A program made the translations under genes and the position numbers. 64,000 nt of DNA, taken from contig NZ_AP024852.1 of NCBI RefSeq assembly GCF_024346715.1, positions 3,038,001 through 3,102,000 on the forward strand. Reading direction: 5' to 3'. Shown piece by piece: positions 10,501 through 18,246 of this stretch (positions within the stretch are counted from its first letter, which is position 1; each line of letters opens with the position of its first letter). The DNA comes from Photobacterium swingsii (GTDB lineage Bacteria > Pseudomonadota > Gammaproteobacteria > Enterobacterales > Vibrionaceae). The notes under the pieces were generated by a model that was not told the DNA's origin, did not search any database, and worked only from the letters and a program-made list of their open reading frames with translations.

Positions 10501-10629
10501 GTTCTCTAAGTAGTCGTTGATCTCATCAGCACGAGCATTAAGAATGCGGTAAATACCAAAATCGAGCTCTGGCTTATCGATTTGGAAAATCTCTTTTAGC
10601 TTTAATACTAATTCATTGTAATTATTCAT
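7504..10629 (-). CDS. Type III-like (beta class) adenine DNA methyltransferase
   Basis: A 1041-aa protein with DPPYNT (motif IV, about 488) preceding DYFAGSATTGH (motif I, about 780), the order of beta-class N6-adenine methyltransferases such as type III Mod. It carries an N-terminal region of about 450 aa of unknown role before the catalytic part, much longer than in ordinary Mod proteins (about 650 aa). Expected to transfer a methyl group from SAM to adenine and so mark self DNA, or to act with the adjoining helicase on phage DNA. ATG at 10629 follows AAGAAG, 10 bases after the PIN gene. Confidence 0.9.
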   Translation of the reverse strand: MNNYNELVLKLKEIFQIDKPELDFGIYRILNARADEINDYLENKLKAKVQAALSEAGNANKEELEKHLAEAIKGAEALGVDPSGIPKVKDLQNQIAQSAQGANEHESAVFSHLLTFFSRYYDDGDFISKRRYKGDTYAIPYAGEEVMLHWANKDQYYIKSGENFANYSFKLDDGRKVSFKLLAADTAKDNRKDNDADRRFVLIEPHKRTKLDEDGEECEVEYQPVEVHKADGEEELVIHFEYKVMKKGTKQDVLVQASIASVLEDELVQSSWADITKRAPTEKNPNRTELERHLTTYTQRNTADYFIHKNLGEFLNNELDFYIKNEVMNLDNLQNAEVFGNIEKQLRMIQCLRSIAQELVTFLAQLENFQKKLWAKKKFIVSSNYSITLDKLDESLYEAISVVDAQWQQWLDLGFIEPKSDRTTEYMKLNRGLIVDTTLLPLQLKSEVLNQIENLEESTDGLLVQSDNYQALQLLQTKYQGKANVLYLDPPYNTDAGPILYKNGFRDSSWLALMEERLIQGKYLLDQSGIACVTIDDYELHNLAKLMEQVYDELAGTVAIRIKPSGRPIPNGFALAHEYALFARNNEDTAIQRLERSEDQLARYRDSDEHGRYFWEMLRKAGGGAAQKDRPTMCYPFLLDSDGVLSLAECTYDPETEEYINVQTESAGEKLIWPVRDDETMGRWYLSRDRVREMISELKAVQQDDGRYFVYYRRRPNAGVQPLSFWADAKYSATEHGTALIKKMFGTSSAFSYPKSIHAVEDCLKVAGAGEKDSLVVDYFAGSATTGHAVLNLNRKDSGNRKFILVEQGQYFEQVTKPRVLKAAFSSLWSEGKPQNSEYQSVIFKTIKLESYEDTLNNIVLREHTFTKDLFSSSDKQLESDYLVKYMLDVESKDSLLNTDDFSKPFDYQMNIATDSAGAIESEGIDLVETFNYLIGLNVKTRESNVKHGYIRLEGSLPNGERALVLWRDCDKIGYEELTKYANRFDLYAKEQTFDVIYINGDHNLPTAFTSDDEDGEITRTLKLRQIEPEFLSKMFAEETL

Positions 10630-10639
10630 TGTTTTCTTC

Positions 10640-11128
10640 TTAATTTTGCTGTCGTGTACAGCAGTCAGGACATAACTGCTGTACGGTAATATTTAGTTGG
10701 TTCATTAGCTCTTGCTGCTCAACCCAATCACTATCAGTCGCGTTAACGACTTGTGCCCCACCGGAAACCGCCGTTGCTAAAAATTTTCTATCTGATGGGT
10801 CAAAGCGATTTTCTGGTAATTCTTCAAAACCGCGATTCTCTGCAAGAATTGGAGTGATTGTGACCAATTCGATATTCTTGCCGGCGTATTGATTATCATG
10901 GAGATACTTAAAAAACATATCTCCAACACCAGGACTTCCTGCATAGCTAAGATGTTTAGCATATTCATCCATTATCAAACTTGTTTGATCAAGACAAATT
11001 GAAAGGTGCTCGCAACGCTCTAAAAGTTCAATACAAGCCAGCTCACAATCTATTGAAGCTTGTGGTGAACGACCATTGGCGACAATTGCAACATTGCTAT
11101 CAATCACTTTTTTAGCAGCATTACTCAC
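10640..11128 (-). CDS. PIN-like nuclease, partner of the AAA ATPase
   Basis: A small protein with PIN-fold acidic positions. They include Asp in KKVIDSNVAI near the N-terminus, acidic residues around LIMDEYAKHL, and Asp residues in FDPSDRKFLATAV and VNATDSDW toward the C-terminus. PIN domains are usually metal-dependent RNases. The GTG start at 11128 is favoured because CGGAG stands seven bases before it, and it overlaps the AAA stop by 8 bases; an ATG at 11146 (168 aa) is an alternative. Placement between AAA and methyltransferase genes suggests an effector under control of the ATPase. The family assignment is by motif only. Confidence 0.75.
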   Translation of the reverse strand: MSNAAKKVIDSNVAIVANGRSPQASIDCELACIELLERCEHLSICLDQTSLIMDEYAKHLSYAGSPGVGDMFFKYLHDNQYAGKNIELVTITPILAENRGFEELPENRFDPSDRKFLATAVSGGAQVVNATDSDWVEQQELMNQLNITVQQLCPDCCTRQQN

Positions 11129-12500
11129 TACATTGCTCCGAATCATGTTTGGCTTTTCGTTTTAACAAAGCAGCCTTACGTGTAGCGGCTATCTCTGCCA
11201 TCTCGTCACCAAAAAAGTTTTCTGGCCAATTATGTATTGCACCAAATTCGTCTAATTGCAGTGTTTCATAATTTGCACGGCCTTGTTTTGTCGAAAAGAA
11301 ATAAAGAGCAATATCATTTTTTTCTGCACTACTCTCTGCAACTCTACGCTGTAAACGGCGGATAAAGTGCTCACTATGGCTTTCAACAATTACTTGAATA
11401 TTTCTGGTTTCCGACACAGTTAAAATTAAATCAGCAAGTTCACTTTGCACTGATGGATGTAAATGAATCTCAGGTTGCTCTAGTAGAACTGTACTGCCTT
11501 CGGGGACATAATACATTAGCACCAAAACTGGTAATATTTGCGATACACCAAAACCAACATCGGTTAGACCAACCTCACTACTGCCTGCTTCTTTTTTTAC
11601 TAGTGTGCGAAAAATATTCGAATTTGGTGCAACCTCTTCAACACGGAAAGAATTAATTAAACCTAGAGCTTTCAACCAGTAAGCAATCATCTCTTCAAAA
11701 GATTTATTGTGCTTCTTATATCCTAAACTTCTTTTTTCGTTGCGCGTTGAGGCGGCTAATATAGCGTTAATAGTGAGTTCACCTCTAGTTCCAACATCTG
11801 TTGGGCTAGTGCCAGACCATTGATAAGTACGTTTTGGGTAGTCTCGAAGTGGTCCCAAATAGTAAATATTATCCATCGCAGCTTCAAAAGACGCTTCAAA
11901 TTGACTTAAAAAATCTGCATTCTGATAATAAGTTTTGGCTTGATCAGGGAAAAGATAGTTCTTGGTTGGTTTAGGTAATTTCCACATACGACCTTGAGTG
12001 CGAGTGAAGCGAAATTTCGACCTACCCGTTGCTACAAGATCAAAATCTTTAGAGTCAGGTTTTCTTTGTATTGAGAATTGATGGTCCGCAAAGTCATAAC
12101 CCAATGCTTTCACACCTAAAAGCTTATCTTCTAAACCGATAGAAGAAGAGATTTCTAAACTAGAAGCTTTAAACAAAACACTAGTAGAGCTTTTCTCAAC
12201 ATCTTGTATTTTCAGCTCTTTAGGCAAGTCCCAGGACAGGGCCCACGAGATATCTCTTGAGCTATCATGCTTAAATACCACATCATGGTAAGTTCCTAAT
12301 TCAACTAACTTGTCATGACCACCAAAATCGGCAGCAATCGCTCTATCGCTGTTATCTTTACTTTGTTTAAGCATGAGCAAGAAGTGAATCAAGCTACTTT
12401 TACCAGAGCTGTTCGTACCAAACAAACCGGTCACCATCCCAAACTTTATCTCTAGCTTTTCCCAAGCTTTAAAGTTATTGAGTTTAATTGTTTCTAACAC
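11121..12500 (-). CDS. AAA/ABC-type ATPase, DUF3696-like
   Basis: A 459-aa ATPase of the SMC/RecF-like, OLD-like group. Walker A is GTNSSGKSS (28-36), the signature-like segment is VGLTDVGFGVSQILPVLV, Walker B is VLLEQPEIHLHP (about 340), followed by the H-loop region VIVESHSEHF. This architecture is common in defence ATPases that control a toxic nuclease. The start is GTG at 12500 with an AGGAGG six bases upstream, 9 bases after the helicase stop. No TOPRIM domain is present, so it is not an OLD nuclease by itself; the PIN-like gene downstream may supply the nuclease. Confidence 0.88.
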   Translation of the reverse strand: MLETIKLNNFKAWEKLEIKFGMVTGLFGTNSSGKSSLIHFLLMLKQSKDNSDRAIAADFGGHDKLVELGTYHDVVFKHDSSRDISWALSWDLPKELKIQDVEKSSTSVLFKASSLEISSSIGLEDKLLGVKALGYDFADHQFSIQRKPDSKDFDLVATGRSKFRFTRTQGRMWKLPKPTKNYLFPDQAKTYYQNADFLSQFEASFEAAMDNIYYLGPLRDYPKRTYQWSGTSPTDVGTRGELTINAILAASTRNEKRSLGYKKHNKSFEEMIAYWLKALGLINSFRVEEVAPNSNIFRTLVKKEAGSSEVGLTDVGFGVSQILPVLVLMYYVPEGSTVLLEQPEIHLHPSVQSELADLILTVSETRNIQVIVESHSEHFIRRLQRRVAESSAEKNDIALYFFSTKQGRANYETLQLDEFGAIHNWPENFFGDEMAEIAATRKAALLKRKAKHDSEQCSE

Positions 12501-12509
12501 GTATGCCTC

Positions 12510-15389
12510 CTATGCCACCAACCAACGAACTGTGAATAGCTCAGTGACGTTTGTTTTCTGCTTCATGCGTTCTTCAAGCGCTGCGATTAGTTCATCACGT
12601 TTATCTGCGACCTCATCTTCTACGTCAAAGATTTCTGAACGCTGGCGTCGCTGTTGTCGCTCAAGTTTCTTAATTTGCTCTTGGCTTGTCTTTTGCTCTT
12701 CTACAGACTGTGCGTGTCTTGCTTCTCGTTTTAATGATCGTATTTGGGCTTTAGTATCACGCAGTGCTTCTTCAGCAGCCATCACCTTATCTTCAGCCCA
12801 CTTCTCAAGCTTGTCTCTCTCTACTTCGAAAAGCGTATTATTACTGTCCATCACTTCTGCAAGTTTTGCATCAATCTGTCTAGCTCGAAGAGAACAAAGC
12901 TCACCTGGCATGGTTAACTCAGTTTGAATAGATTTTGATACACCTAAGTTAAAGAGCTTTTTACACGCCTCTGAATCAACTATTTGTCCTTTGTCTGTCT
13001 TAGCTGAGAATACGAGAAACTCTTGAGTATTAAAGGCTTCTACTGAAAGTAGGTTGAGTGTTAACCAGCCTGATTGACCTTTTAGTTGCTCTGCAACTGA
13101 CACCTTCGTGCTATGGCCCGTGTAATCAAAAACCAGCTCACATCGTTCGGTTTCAAATTCCCTCGCCTCAGCAATAACTTGCTCACCTAATGGGTGATTA
13201 ATTCGATAAGCTTGAGTATGGTGATCGAGTTGTTCAACCTCTCGACTGTATCCACCAGCTTTTCTTATCAACTGATATTTACCAAAGAAAGAGTCGTTTA
13301 TTGGCTCATTGATAGAGAAGCTATGATTCTCATGGTCAAAGCAAGCTCTGTCTTTCAACTGCTGGTAGGTTACTGCCCAGAACCATCTACCGACTTTATC
13401 TAAACGCTCTTTGGCTTCATCAAGCTTAATCTTTAAAATATCATGGATATCTTCATCAAAATGCTCAAGAAGCTGCTCTTGAGTTTTCTGCATTTTTTCA
13501 TTGATGTCATTTTCGAGCTCTTTTTGTAGCGACTCAAACGCAGATTCTATTTCTTCTGGTGTGCGGCAAGATTGATAGATTTGTTGAATCCGCTTTTCAA
13601 AGTCAACACCGCTTTCTATATTGCCAAGTACGCTATCCGATGCACCAAAAACACCATCGAATAGATTAAATTTATCAGTAAGCAACTCCAGTACCCTTGA
13701 ATCAGCCTGATTGCGTTGATTCAAAAAGTTAACGACAACCACATCGAACTTCTGACCGTATCTATGACAGCGGCCAATACGCTGTTCAACTCGTTGTGGG
13801 TTCCAAGGTAAATCGTAATTGATCAGAAGTGAACAAAACTGAAGGTTAACCCCTTCAGCAGCTGCTTCTGTAGCAATCATGATTTCTGCATGTTCTTTAA
13901 AGTAGTCTATTAATGCTGACCGCTTATCGATTTGAGCCGAGCCTGTCACGCGAGATGAGCCTTGATACTCTTCTCTCCATTGTTGGTAGATTTGAGTTGC
14001 TTTAGCCGTGTTATTGGTGCCGCTGAATGTCACTACTTTTTCAGCGTAACCATTATTTTCTAAAAATTGAGCCAGATACTGCTGAGTTCTCATTGATTCA
14101 GTAAAGATGATGACCTTACGAGCCGCACCCATTTCAGCTAACTGCTCAAAGCCCTTATCAAGCCCTTGCAGTAACTCCTTGGACTTTGTATCAATACCAA
14201 TGAGTTCCGCTTTGGCAATAATAGCTTCAAGCTCAGCAATCTCTGAATCCAGAGCTTTCAGGTTCAACTCTACTTTTCCAGAGTCAACCTCAGCTAATTC
14301 TGTATCTTCGTATATGTCATCCTCAAGATCGTCATCTGTAATGATTTGTTGAATGATGTCTAACTCATCTGTTTGTTGTCCATCTTTTTTAAGCTGTTCT
14401 AACCTAAATTTCAGAATTTGCAGGTTATTGATAACCGCTTTGGTACTAGAAGATAGGAGCTTTCTCAGAATCAATCCTGTTAAGTGTCTATGCCTCTTTG
14501 GTAACACATAGCTATCTTCACGCTCTAGCAAGAGCTGCACTCGATCATACAGCTCTTGTTCTTGCTCACTTGGATAGAAAGGAATAGTAATGGCTTTACG
14601 TTCAGTGTACTTAATGTATTCAAGTACATTCTTTCGTAGCGTCCGCTTCATAAAGCCAGCCAAACGCTCCTTTAACTCACCTCTGTCGCTATCAGCTTGC
14701 ATAAACTGTTTTCGAAAAGCCTTATGATCACCAAAGATATGCTCATCAATGAGAGTAGACATCCCATACAGCTCCATTAGCGAGTTCTGCAATGGTGTCG
14801 CAGTTAGCAGTAGCTTTTTCCTTCCATCGAGAGCTCGCTTAAGAGCCTGCCCCATTTTGTTGCTTTCACGGTGAGCATTTCTGAGTTTATGGGCTTCATC
14901 GATAACAACCAAATCCCACATTTCAGCCACGAGCTTATCTTCAAGCCTAGCGGCGTAATGATAAGACATGATCACAACTTCTTTATTATTCAGTGGATTG
15001 TAGATGCCTTGTTTTTGAAGTTGATTAAACGTTTTGGCATCTAATACACGAGATGGAAGGTTGAACTTCTCTAGCAACTCAGTTGCCCACTGACGACGCA
15101 GTGATGCAGGACAAATGATAAGAAGCTTACGCTTTCTTTCCGCCCAGTATTGGCATAAGACCAAGCCTGCTTCAATTGTTTTACCAAGACCAACTTCATC
15201 CGCTAAAACAACACCTTTGGTAAGCGGATTATCAATAGCAAAAAGAGCAGCATCTATCTGGTGTGGGTTTAAATCGACACTTGCATCAAATAGAGATTGA
15301 GAAAGGCGATCTACTCCATTATTTGCATGAAGTATAGAAAGCTCATGAGCAAAGTATTTGGCATGAAATGGAGTTAGCTTCTCAATCAT
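12510..15389 (-). CDS. SNF2/HepA-like DEAD-box helicase
   Basis: A 959-aa SF2 translocase. Visible are DEVGLGKT (64-71), VVIDEAHKLR (161-170), TATPLQN, and motif V-VI RVEQRIGRCHRYGQ. A coiled coil with many charged residues is near the C-terminus (EEALRDTKAQIRSLKREARH). This layout is shared with helicases of DISARM, Hma and other multi-gene restriction systems. It is the first large gene of the operon, its ATG overlapping the stop of the small HTH gene (ATGA). No separate nuclease motif was seen. Confidence 0.9.
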   Translation of the reverse strand: MIEKLTPFHAKYFAHELSILHANNGVDRLSQSLFDASVDLNPHQIDAALFAIDNPLTKGVVLADEVGLGKTIEAGLVLCQYWAERKRKLLIICPASLRRQWATELLEKFNLPSRVLDAKTFNQLQKQGIYNPLNNKEVVIMSYHYAARLEDKLVAEMWDLVVIDEAHKLRNAHRESNKMGQALKRALDGRKKLLLTATPLQNSLMELYGMSTLIDEHIFGDHKAFRKQFMQADSDRGELKERLAGFMKRTLRKNVLEYIKYTERKAITIPFYPSEQEQELYDRVQLLLEREDSYVLPKRHRHLTGLILRKLLSSSTKAVINNLQILKFRLEQLKKDGQQTDELDIIQQIITDDDLEDDIYEDTELAEVDSGKVELNLKALDSEIAELEAIIAKAELIGIDTKSKELLQGLDKGFEQLAEMGAARKVIIFTESMRTQQYLAQFLENNGYAEKVVTFSGTNNTAKATQIYQQWREEYQGSSRVTGSAQIDKRSALIDYFKEHAEIMIATEAAAEGVNLQFCSLLINYDLPWNPQRVEQRIGRCHRYGQKFDVVVVNFLNQRNQADSRVLELLTDKFNLFDGVFGASDSVLGNIESGVDFEKRIQQIYQSCRTPEEIESAFESLQKELENDINEKMQKTQEQLLEHFDEDIHDILKIKLDEAKERLDKVGRWFWAVTYQQLKDRACFDHENHSFSINEPINDSFFGKYQLIRKAGGYSREVEQLDHHTQAYRINHPLGEQVIAEAREFETERCELVFDYTGHSTKVSVAEQLKGQSGWLTLNLLSVEAFNTQEFLVFSAKTDKGQIVDSEACKKLFNLGVSKSIQTELTMPGELCSLRARQIDAKLAEVMDSNNTLFEVERDKLEKWAEDKVMAAEEALRDTKAQIRSLKREARHAQSVEEQKTSQEQIKKLERQQRRQRSEIFDVEDEVADKRDELIAALEERMKQKTNVTELFTVRWLVA

Positions 15390-15556
15390 TTTTTCTGTTC
15401 CTCAATCCACGCTTCTAAATCTTCGCGCTTAAAGCGCCATGAACCACCAACCTTAAAGCCTGGTAGCTTGCCTTCACTGGCAAGTCGATAAGCGGTTTTC
15501 TCTGCCAGCTTTAGGTAAGCCGCCACCTCTTTCAAAGTTAAAATTTGGTCCGTCAT
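15386..15556 (-). CDS. Small helix-turn-helix (excisionase/MerR-like) protein heading the defence operon
   Basis: A 56-aa frame starting MTDQILTLKEVAAYLKLAEK and ending in EEQKK, followed by TGA that overlaps the helicase ATG. It is a typical DNA-binding domain of the excisionase family (LTLKEVAAYL, then a recognition helix, then a wing FKVGGSWRFKREDLEAW). It may regulate the operon or act as the recombination directionality factor of the island. The four-base overlap makes helicase translation depend on it. Reading the minus strand at 15386-15556 directly shows the frame is open. Confidence 0.85.
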   Translation of the reverse strand: MTDQILTLKEVAAYLKLAEKTAYRLASEGKLPGFKVGGSWRFKREDLEAWIEEQKK

Positions 15557-15674
15557 TTGATTGCGCTAGCCTTGTCAGAGTTTTGAGGGAAAGTATACAA
15601 ATGAGAGAATATGAGAAAATTGAGGAATCAGCAATGCATTATAGTTTATTGTTAACTCTTGCTATGCTTATTGG

Positions 15675-15863
15675 TCAAACAGCAAGCGTTCGTCCCTCTA
15701 GCTTCTCTTCCATCCAGTCATCGACCTCACTCTCCACCCAAGCAACTGCGCGATCCCCCAAACTAACTTTTTCTGGAAACTCACCCTCTTCCATCTTCCT
15801 ATAAATCGCTGAGCGGCTTAGTGCTGTTTTTTCCATTACTTCTTTTAGCTTTAGAAATCTCAT
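15675..15863 (-). CDS. AlpA-like phage/island transcriptional regulator
   Basis: A 62-aa AlpA-family protein: MRFLKLKEVMEKTALSRSAI, then YRKMEEGEFPEKVSLGDRAV and a WVESEVDDWM end. AlpA proteins activate excision or integrase genes of CP4-57-type elements and satellite phages. ATG at 15863 is chosen over upstream starts because AGGAGG stands seven bases before it and it matches the usual family start. It lies just downstream of the RNase H-like gene on the same strand. It is probably one of the island's switch genes. Confidence 0.88.
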   Translation of the reverse strand: MRFLKLKEVMEKTALSRSAIYRKMEEGEFPEKVSLGDRAVAWVESEVDDWMEEKLEGRTLAV

Positions 15864-16012
15864 GGGACGTCCTCCTATGTCATTGGTTCCCATGTGATTA
15901 CCTGGCACGTAGAAAAATACCGTTTTGTACCTTATGGTGTTCAATACCACCTTCAAATCCAGTAACAACAAAAAAACACCTGCTGGCTGTGCCAGCAAGT
16001 GATTCATTCTTA

Positions 16013-16450
16013 TTACAACTGACGATTCGCCGCTGCAAGAGCGTATCTATAAGCGGCATCTTTTCCTGCTGAGCAAGCAGCCACTTTCCTCACCTCAACT
16101 TGCTTATCTGCACTTCGTTTATCCACTAGTACCCAAAGGTCTTGATTAGCTATCGGCTTTTTATTTGCTTTACGCCAATTTCGACGTTTCCAGCCATCAA
16201 GCCAATAATTAAAACCATCAACGCAATAGTCACTGCTTGAATAGATAATATCGCCATCACTGGCACACTTTAGTCCAAACGCGAGTGCTGATAACTCTAA
16301 GTAATTACAATCTGTGATGCTGTCAAAGGACTGCCAATCCTCACCATCAATACATTCAGTATCATCGAGTGCAATCAATCCAATCCCACCAACACAGTAC
16401 CCTCTTTGTTTCTTTACGATGGCCGCTTCTACATAAATTCCTTTGTTCAT
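16013..16450 (-). CDS. Diverged RNase HI-like protein
   Basis: A 145-aa protein with clear similarity to RNase HI. DGFNYWLDGWKRRNWRKANK and KKPIANQDLW (97-106) match the basic-protrusion region of E. coli RNase HI (QWIHNWKKRGW...KKPVKNVDLW). The catalytic acids Glu52 (YLELSA), Asp74 (SSSD) and probably Asp131 are kept. The first catalytic Asp appears replaced by Glu8 (YVEAAI), and the glycine-rich loop and the His loop are changed or shortened. It may therefore be an altered or inactive hybrid-binding protein. It is likely co-transcribed with the downstream alpA-like gene. Confidence 0.8.
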   Translation of the reverse strand: MNKGIYVEAAIVKKQRGYCVGGIGLIALDDTECIDGEDWQSFDSITDCNYLELSALAFGLKCASDGDIIYSSSDYCVDGFNYWLDGWKRRNWRKANKKPIANQDLWVLVDKRSADKQVEVRKVAACSAGKDAAYRYALAAANRQL

Positions 16451-16685
16451 TTTTATTCTCTCCAGAGACTAAAGAGCCGATACACTCTTACACCAACTCG
16501 ATTGTGTTGATTATTAATCTGTCGCTTTGCTGCGATTGCTACATAACAACGGTGACTGACTTATTTTTTACCGTTCGACGAACCTTCTTTCTAATACACT
16601 AGTTACTTTCCTATCCCACCTGATTCGAACCTTTTTTAGATATATTTCATCAGCATGAATTCACTCACTATCTAATGAGGTACGT
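16451..16685. other. Divergent promoter region
   Basis: A 235-base AT-rich spacer between the RNase H-like gene (minus) and radC (plus). GAGAGAATAAAAATG gives the former a GGAG-type site. TAATGAGGTACGT precedes the radC ATG. No clear operator or promoter consensus could be assigned. Confidence 0.4.
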
Positions 16686-17162
16686 ATGCGCATGAACAAA
16701 TCCCCCCGCTACCGCAAGGTAAAAACAGTTAATGAACAGCAGGTACTAGAACAGGCGGCTGAAATTATTGAACGCCATTACTTACGTGGAGATGTCTTCA
16801 CTAATCCAGAAGCAACGAAGGATTACATTAAATACAAACTAGGTAGGAGGGATCGCGAGGTCTTTGCTGTGATGTTTTTAGATAACCAGCATCAATTGTT
16901 GGAATTTAAAGTGTTATTTCTTGGCACGATAGACGCTGCATCTATCTACCCACGTGAAGTTGTGAAGGCTGCACTTGAAGTCAATGCGGCAGCAGTGATC
17001 TTTGCTCACAACCATCCGTCAGGCGACTCTAAACCCTCCAATGCAGACAAAAGGATTACCAGAAAGCTCACCGACGCTCTCTCTTTAGTTGATATACAGG
17101 TACTCGATCATATCGTTGTCGGCAGACGTACTTTCTCCTTTGCAGAGAGAGGCTTGTTATGA
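16686..17162 (+). CDS. RadC/JAB-domain protein
   Basis: A 158-aa protein with a JAMM motif, FAHNHPSGDSKPSNAD (HxHPSGx..D), the core of the RadC/MPN family. It lacks the N-terminal helix-hairpin-helix of chromosomal RadC and therefore matches the short forms carried by islands and prophages. The biochemical function is unclear; a DNA repair role was once assigned but is doubtful. GAGG stands upstream of ATG at 16686. It overlaps the next gene's start by four bases (ATGA-type), so the two are coupled. Confidence 0.9.
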   Translation: MRMNKSPRYRKVKTVNEQQVLEQAAEIIERHYLRGDVFTNPEATKDYIKYKLGRRDREVFAVMFLDNQHQLLEFKVLFLGTIDAASIYPREVVKAALEVNAAAVIFAHNHPSGDSKPSNADKRITRKLTDALSLVDIQVLDHIVVGRRTFSFAERGLL

Positions 17163-17593
17163 ATACCGTCACTTCACCTTGTACTTATGCGCCATTGTCA
17201 CAAGTGCTACAACGATATTTAGAAGCCTCCGTTAGCTTATGCGCTATTTCTGAAGCAACGGAACGTATCGCACTCAATTTCAGACATTCAGCCTACCTAA
17301 CGAAAAGAGCGGGGCCACACCCGTTAGAGATTCATTTATTCAGAGAGCATCCTAATCAGGCTTGGCAAATTGCGACCATGACTAGCTTCGCTTTTCCGTA
17401 TGAAGACAGTGAACAGTTAGAGGTAGAACTTTATTTCAATTTTAACCATCAGTGGTTCTATCAGCCTGATATCAAACGTTGCGACCTAAACCAACCACAA
17501 GTCATCGAACTCTTTCATTCTTGGCAAAACGCTTTAACCAATACATTCCACCAGCAAAGCTTTGATTACTTCGCTGCAACGGCCATCAAGTAA
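17159..17593 (+). CDS. DUF2787 family protein, copy 1
   Basis: A 144-aa protein resembling the DUF2787 family, common next to radC in Vibrio islands. Shared marks with the next gene are NFRxxxY near residue 40, HPLEIHLF/HPVEIAL, and a closing ELFHSWQN/ELYELWEG helix. There is no signal peptide or membrane segment. Function is unknown. It is coupled to radC by overlap at 17159-17162. Confidence 0.8.
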   Translation: MNTVTSPCTYAPLSQVLQRYLEASVSLCAISEATERIALNFRHSAYLTKRAGPHPLEIHLFREHPNQAWQIATMTSFAFPYEDSEQLEVELYFNFNHQWFYQPDIKRCDLNQPQVIELFHSWQNALTNTFHQQSFDYFAATAIK

Positions 17594-17620
17594 TCTCATA
17601 TTTAAAAACAAGGACCGACT

Positions 17621-18064
17621 ATGCAAAACTCTAATTCACCCATTATTACCTTCAGCTCTTCATGCTTACCTATTTCCAAAAAGCTTCACAACGGCTTAAA
17701 CCATGTACTTAGTAAACACTCCGAGATCCAGGGCAAAAAGAGCATCATTGTAAACTTCAGAGATAAAAGCTACAGCGCTGAAAATGGTGGTTATCATCCT
17801 GTTGAAATTGCTTTAAGTCAGGTTTCAGATGATCACTATTCAATCCTTTACATCACAGACTTCAGTTATTGCGGTAATGCTTACCCCGAGCTGGAAAGAG
17901 ATATTGATTTTGATATCGGAAACTCAGTGGTCTTTTCGCGTTATGCGGGATGGCAAAGCATTCGCTTACCGACAATGACGGAACTCTACGAGCTATGGGA
18001 AGGAAACTTTCTTAGCTATATGTCGATGGACGCCTACGATCAAATCCAAGTCGAGTGTAATTAG
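17621..18064 (+). CDS. DUF2787 family protein, copy 2
   Basis: A 147-aa paralogue of the preceding gene, 27 bases downstream behind AAGGA. The alignable core is NFRDKSYSAENGGYHPVEIA and YITDFSYCGNAYPELERDID. Divergence between the copies is high, so the duplication is old. Function is unknown. Its place in a radC-DUF2787-DUF2787 operon recalls other Vibrio integrative elements. Confidence 0.8.
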   Translation: MQNSNSPIITFSSSCLPISKKLHNGLNHVLSKHSEIQGKKSIIVNFRDKSYSAENGGYHPVEIALSQVSDDHYSILYITDFSYCGNAYPELERDIDFDIGNSVVFSRYAGWQSIRLPTMTELYELWEGNFLSYMSMDAYDQIQVECN

Positions 18065-18108
18065 ACACATCACCCCATTCCCCCTCACAAACATTCAACA
18101 CAACCACC

Positions 18109-18210
18109 AGCACAGAGCTAAAACGAGGCTGCTTCCCATATTGTTAAAACGGGAAGCTTCAATCCCTTATTGCACAAGGGTTTCTTAATATCGTCGGCTC
18201 TGTGCTTCCC
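18109..18210 (+). promoter_or_regulatory. Multi-hairpin leader upstream of the short recombinase
   Basis: An outer inverted repeat AGCACAGAGC (18109-18118) / GCTCTGTGCT (18197-18206) encloses two inner ones: GCTTCCC (18131-18137) / GGGAAGC (18151-18157), and CCCTT (18164-18168) / AAGGG (18176-18180). A further GCTTCCC at 18204-18210 competes for the same GGGAAGC arm, so two exclusive folds are possible. It could be a recombination site, an attenuator or a structured RNA. Confidence 0.5.
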
Positions 18211-18246
18211 AAAACACATTGCTACAGACAAAAAAGGAAGCAGACT

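Noticed and set aside
3569..15556. Labels DISARM or BREX for the defence operon
   Set aside because: No DrmA/DrmB/DrmC, PglZ, BrxC or BrxL-like proteins were recognised; the gene set fits Hma/type III-like better.
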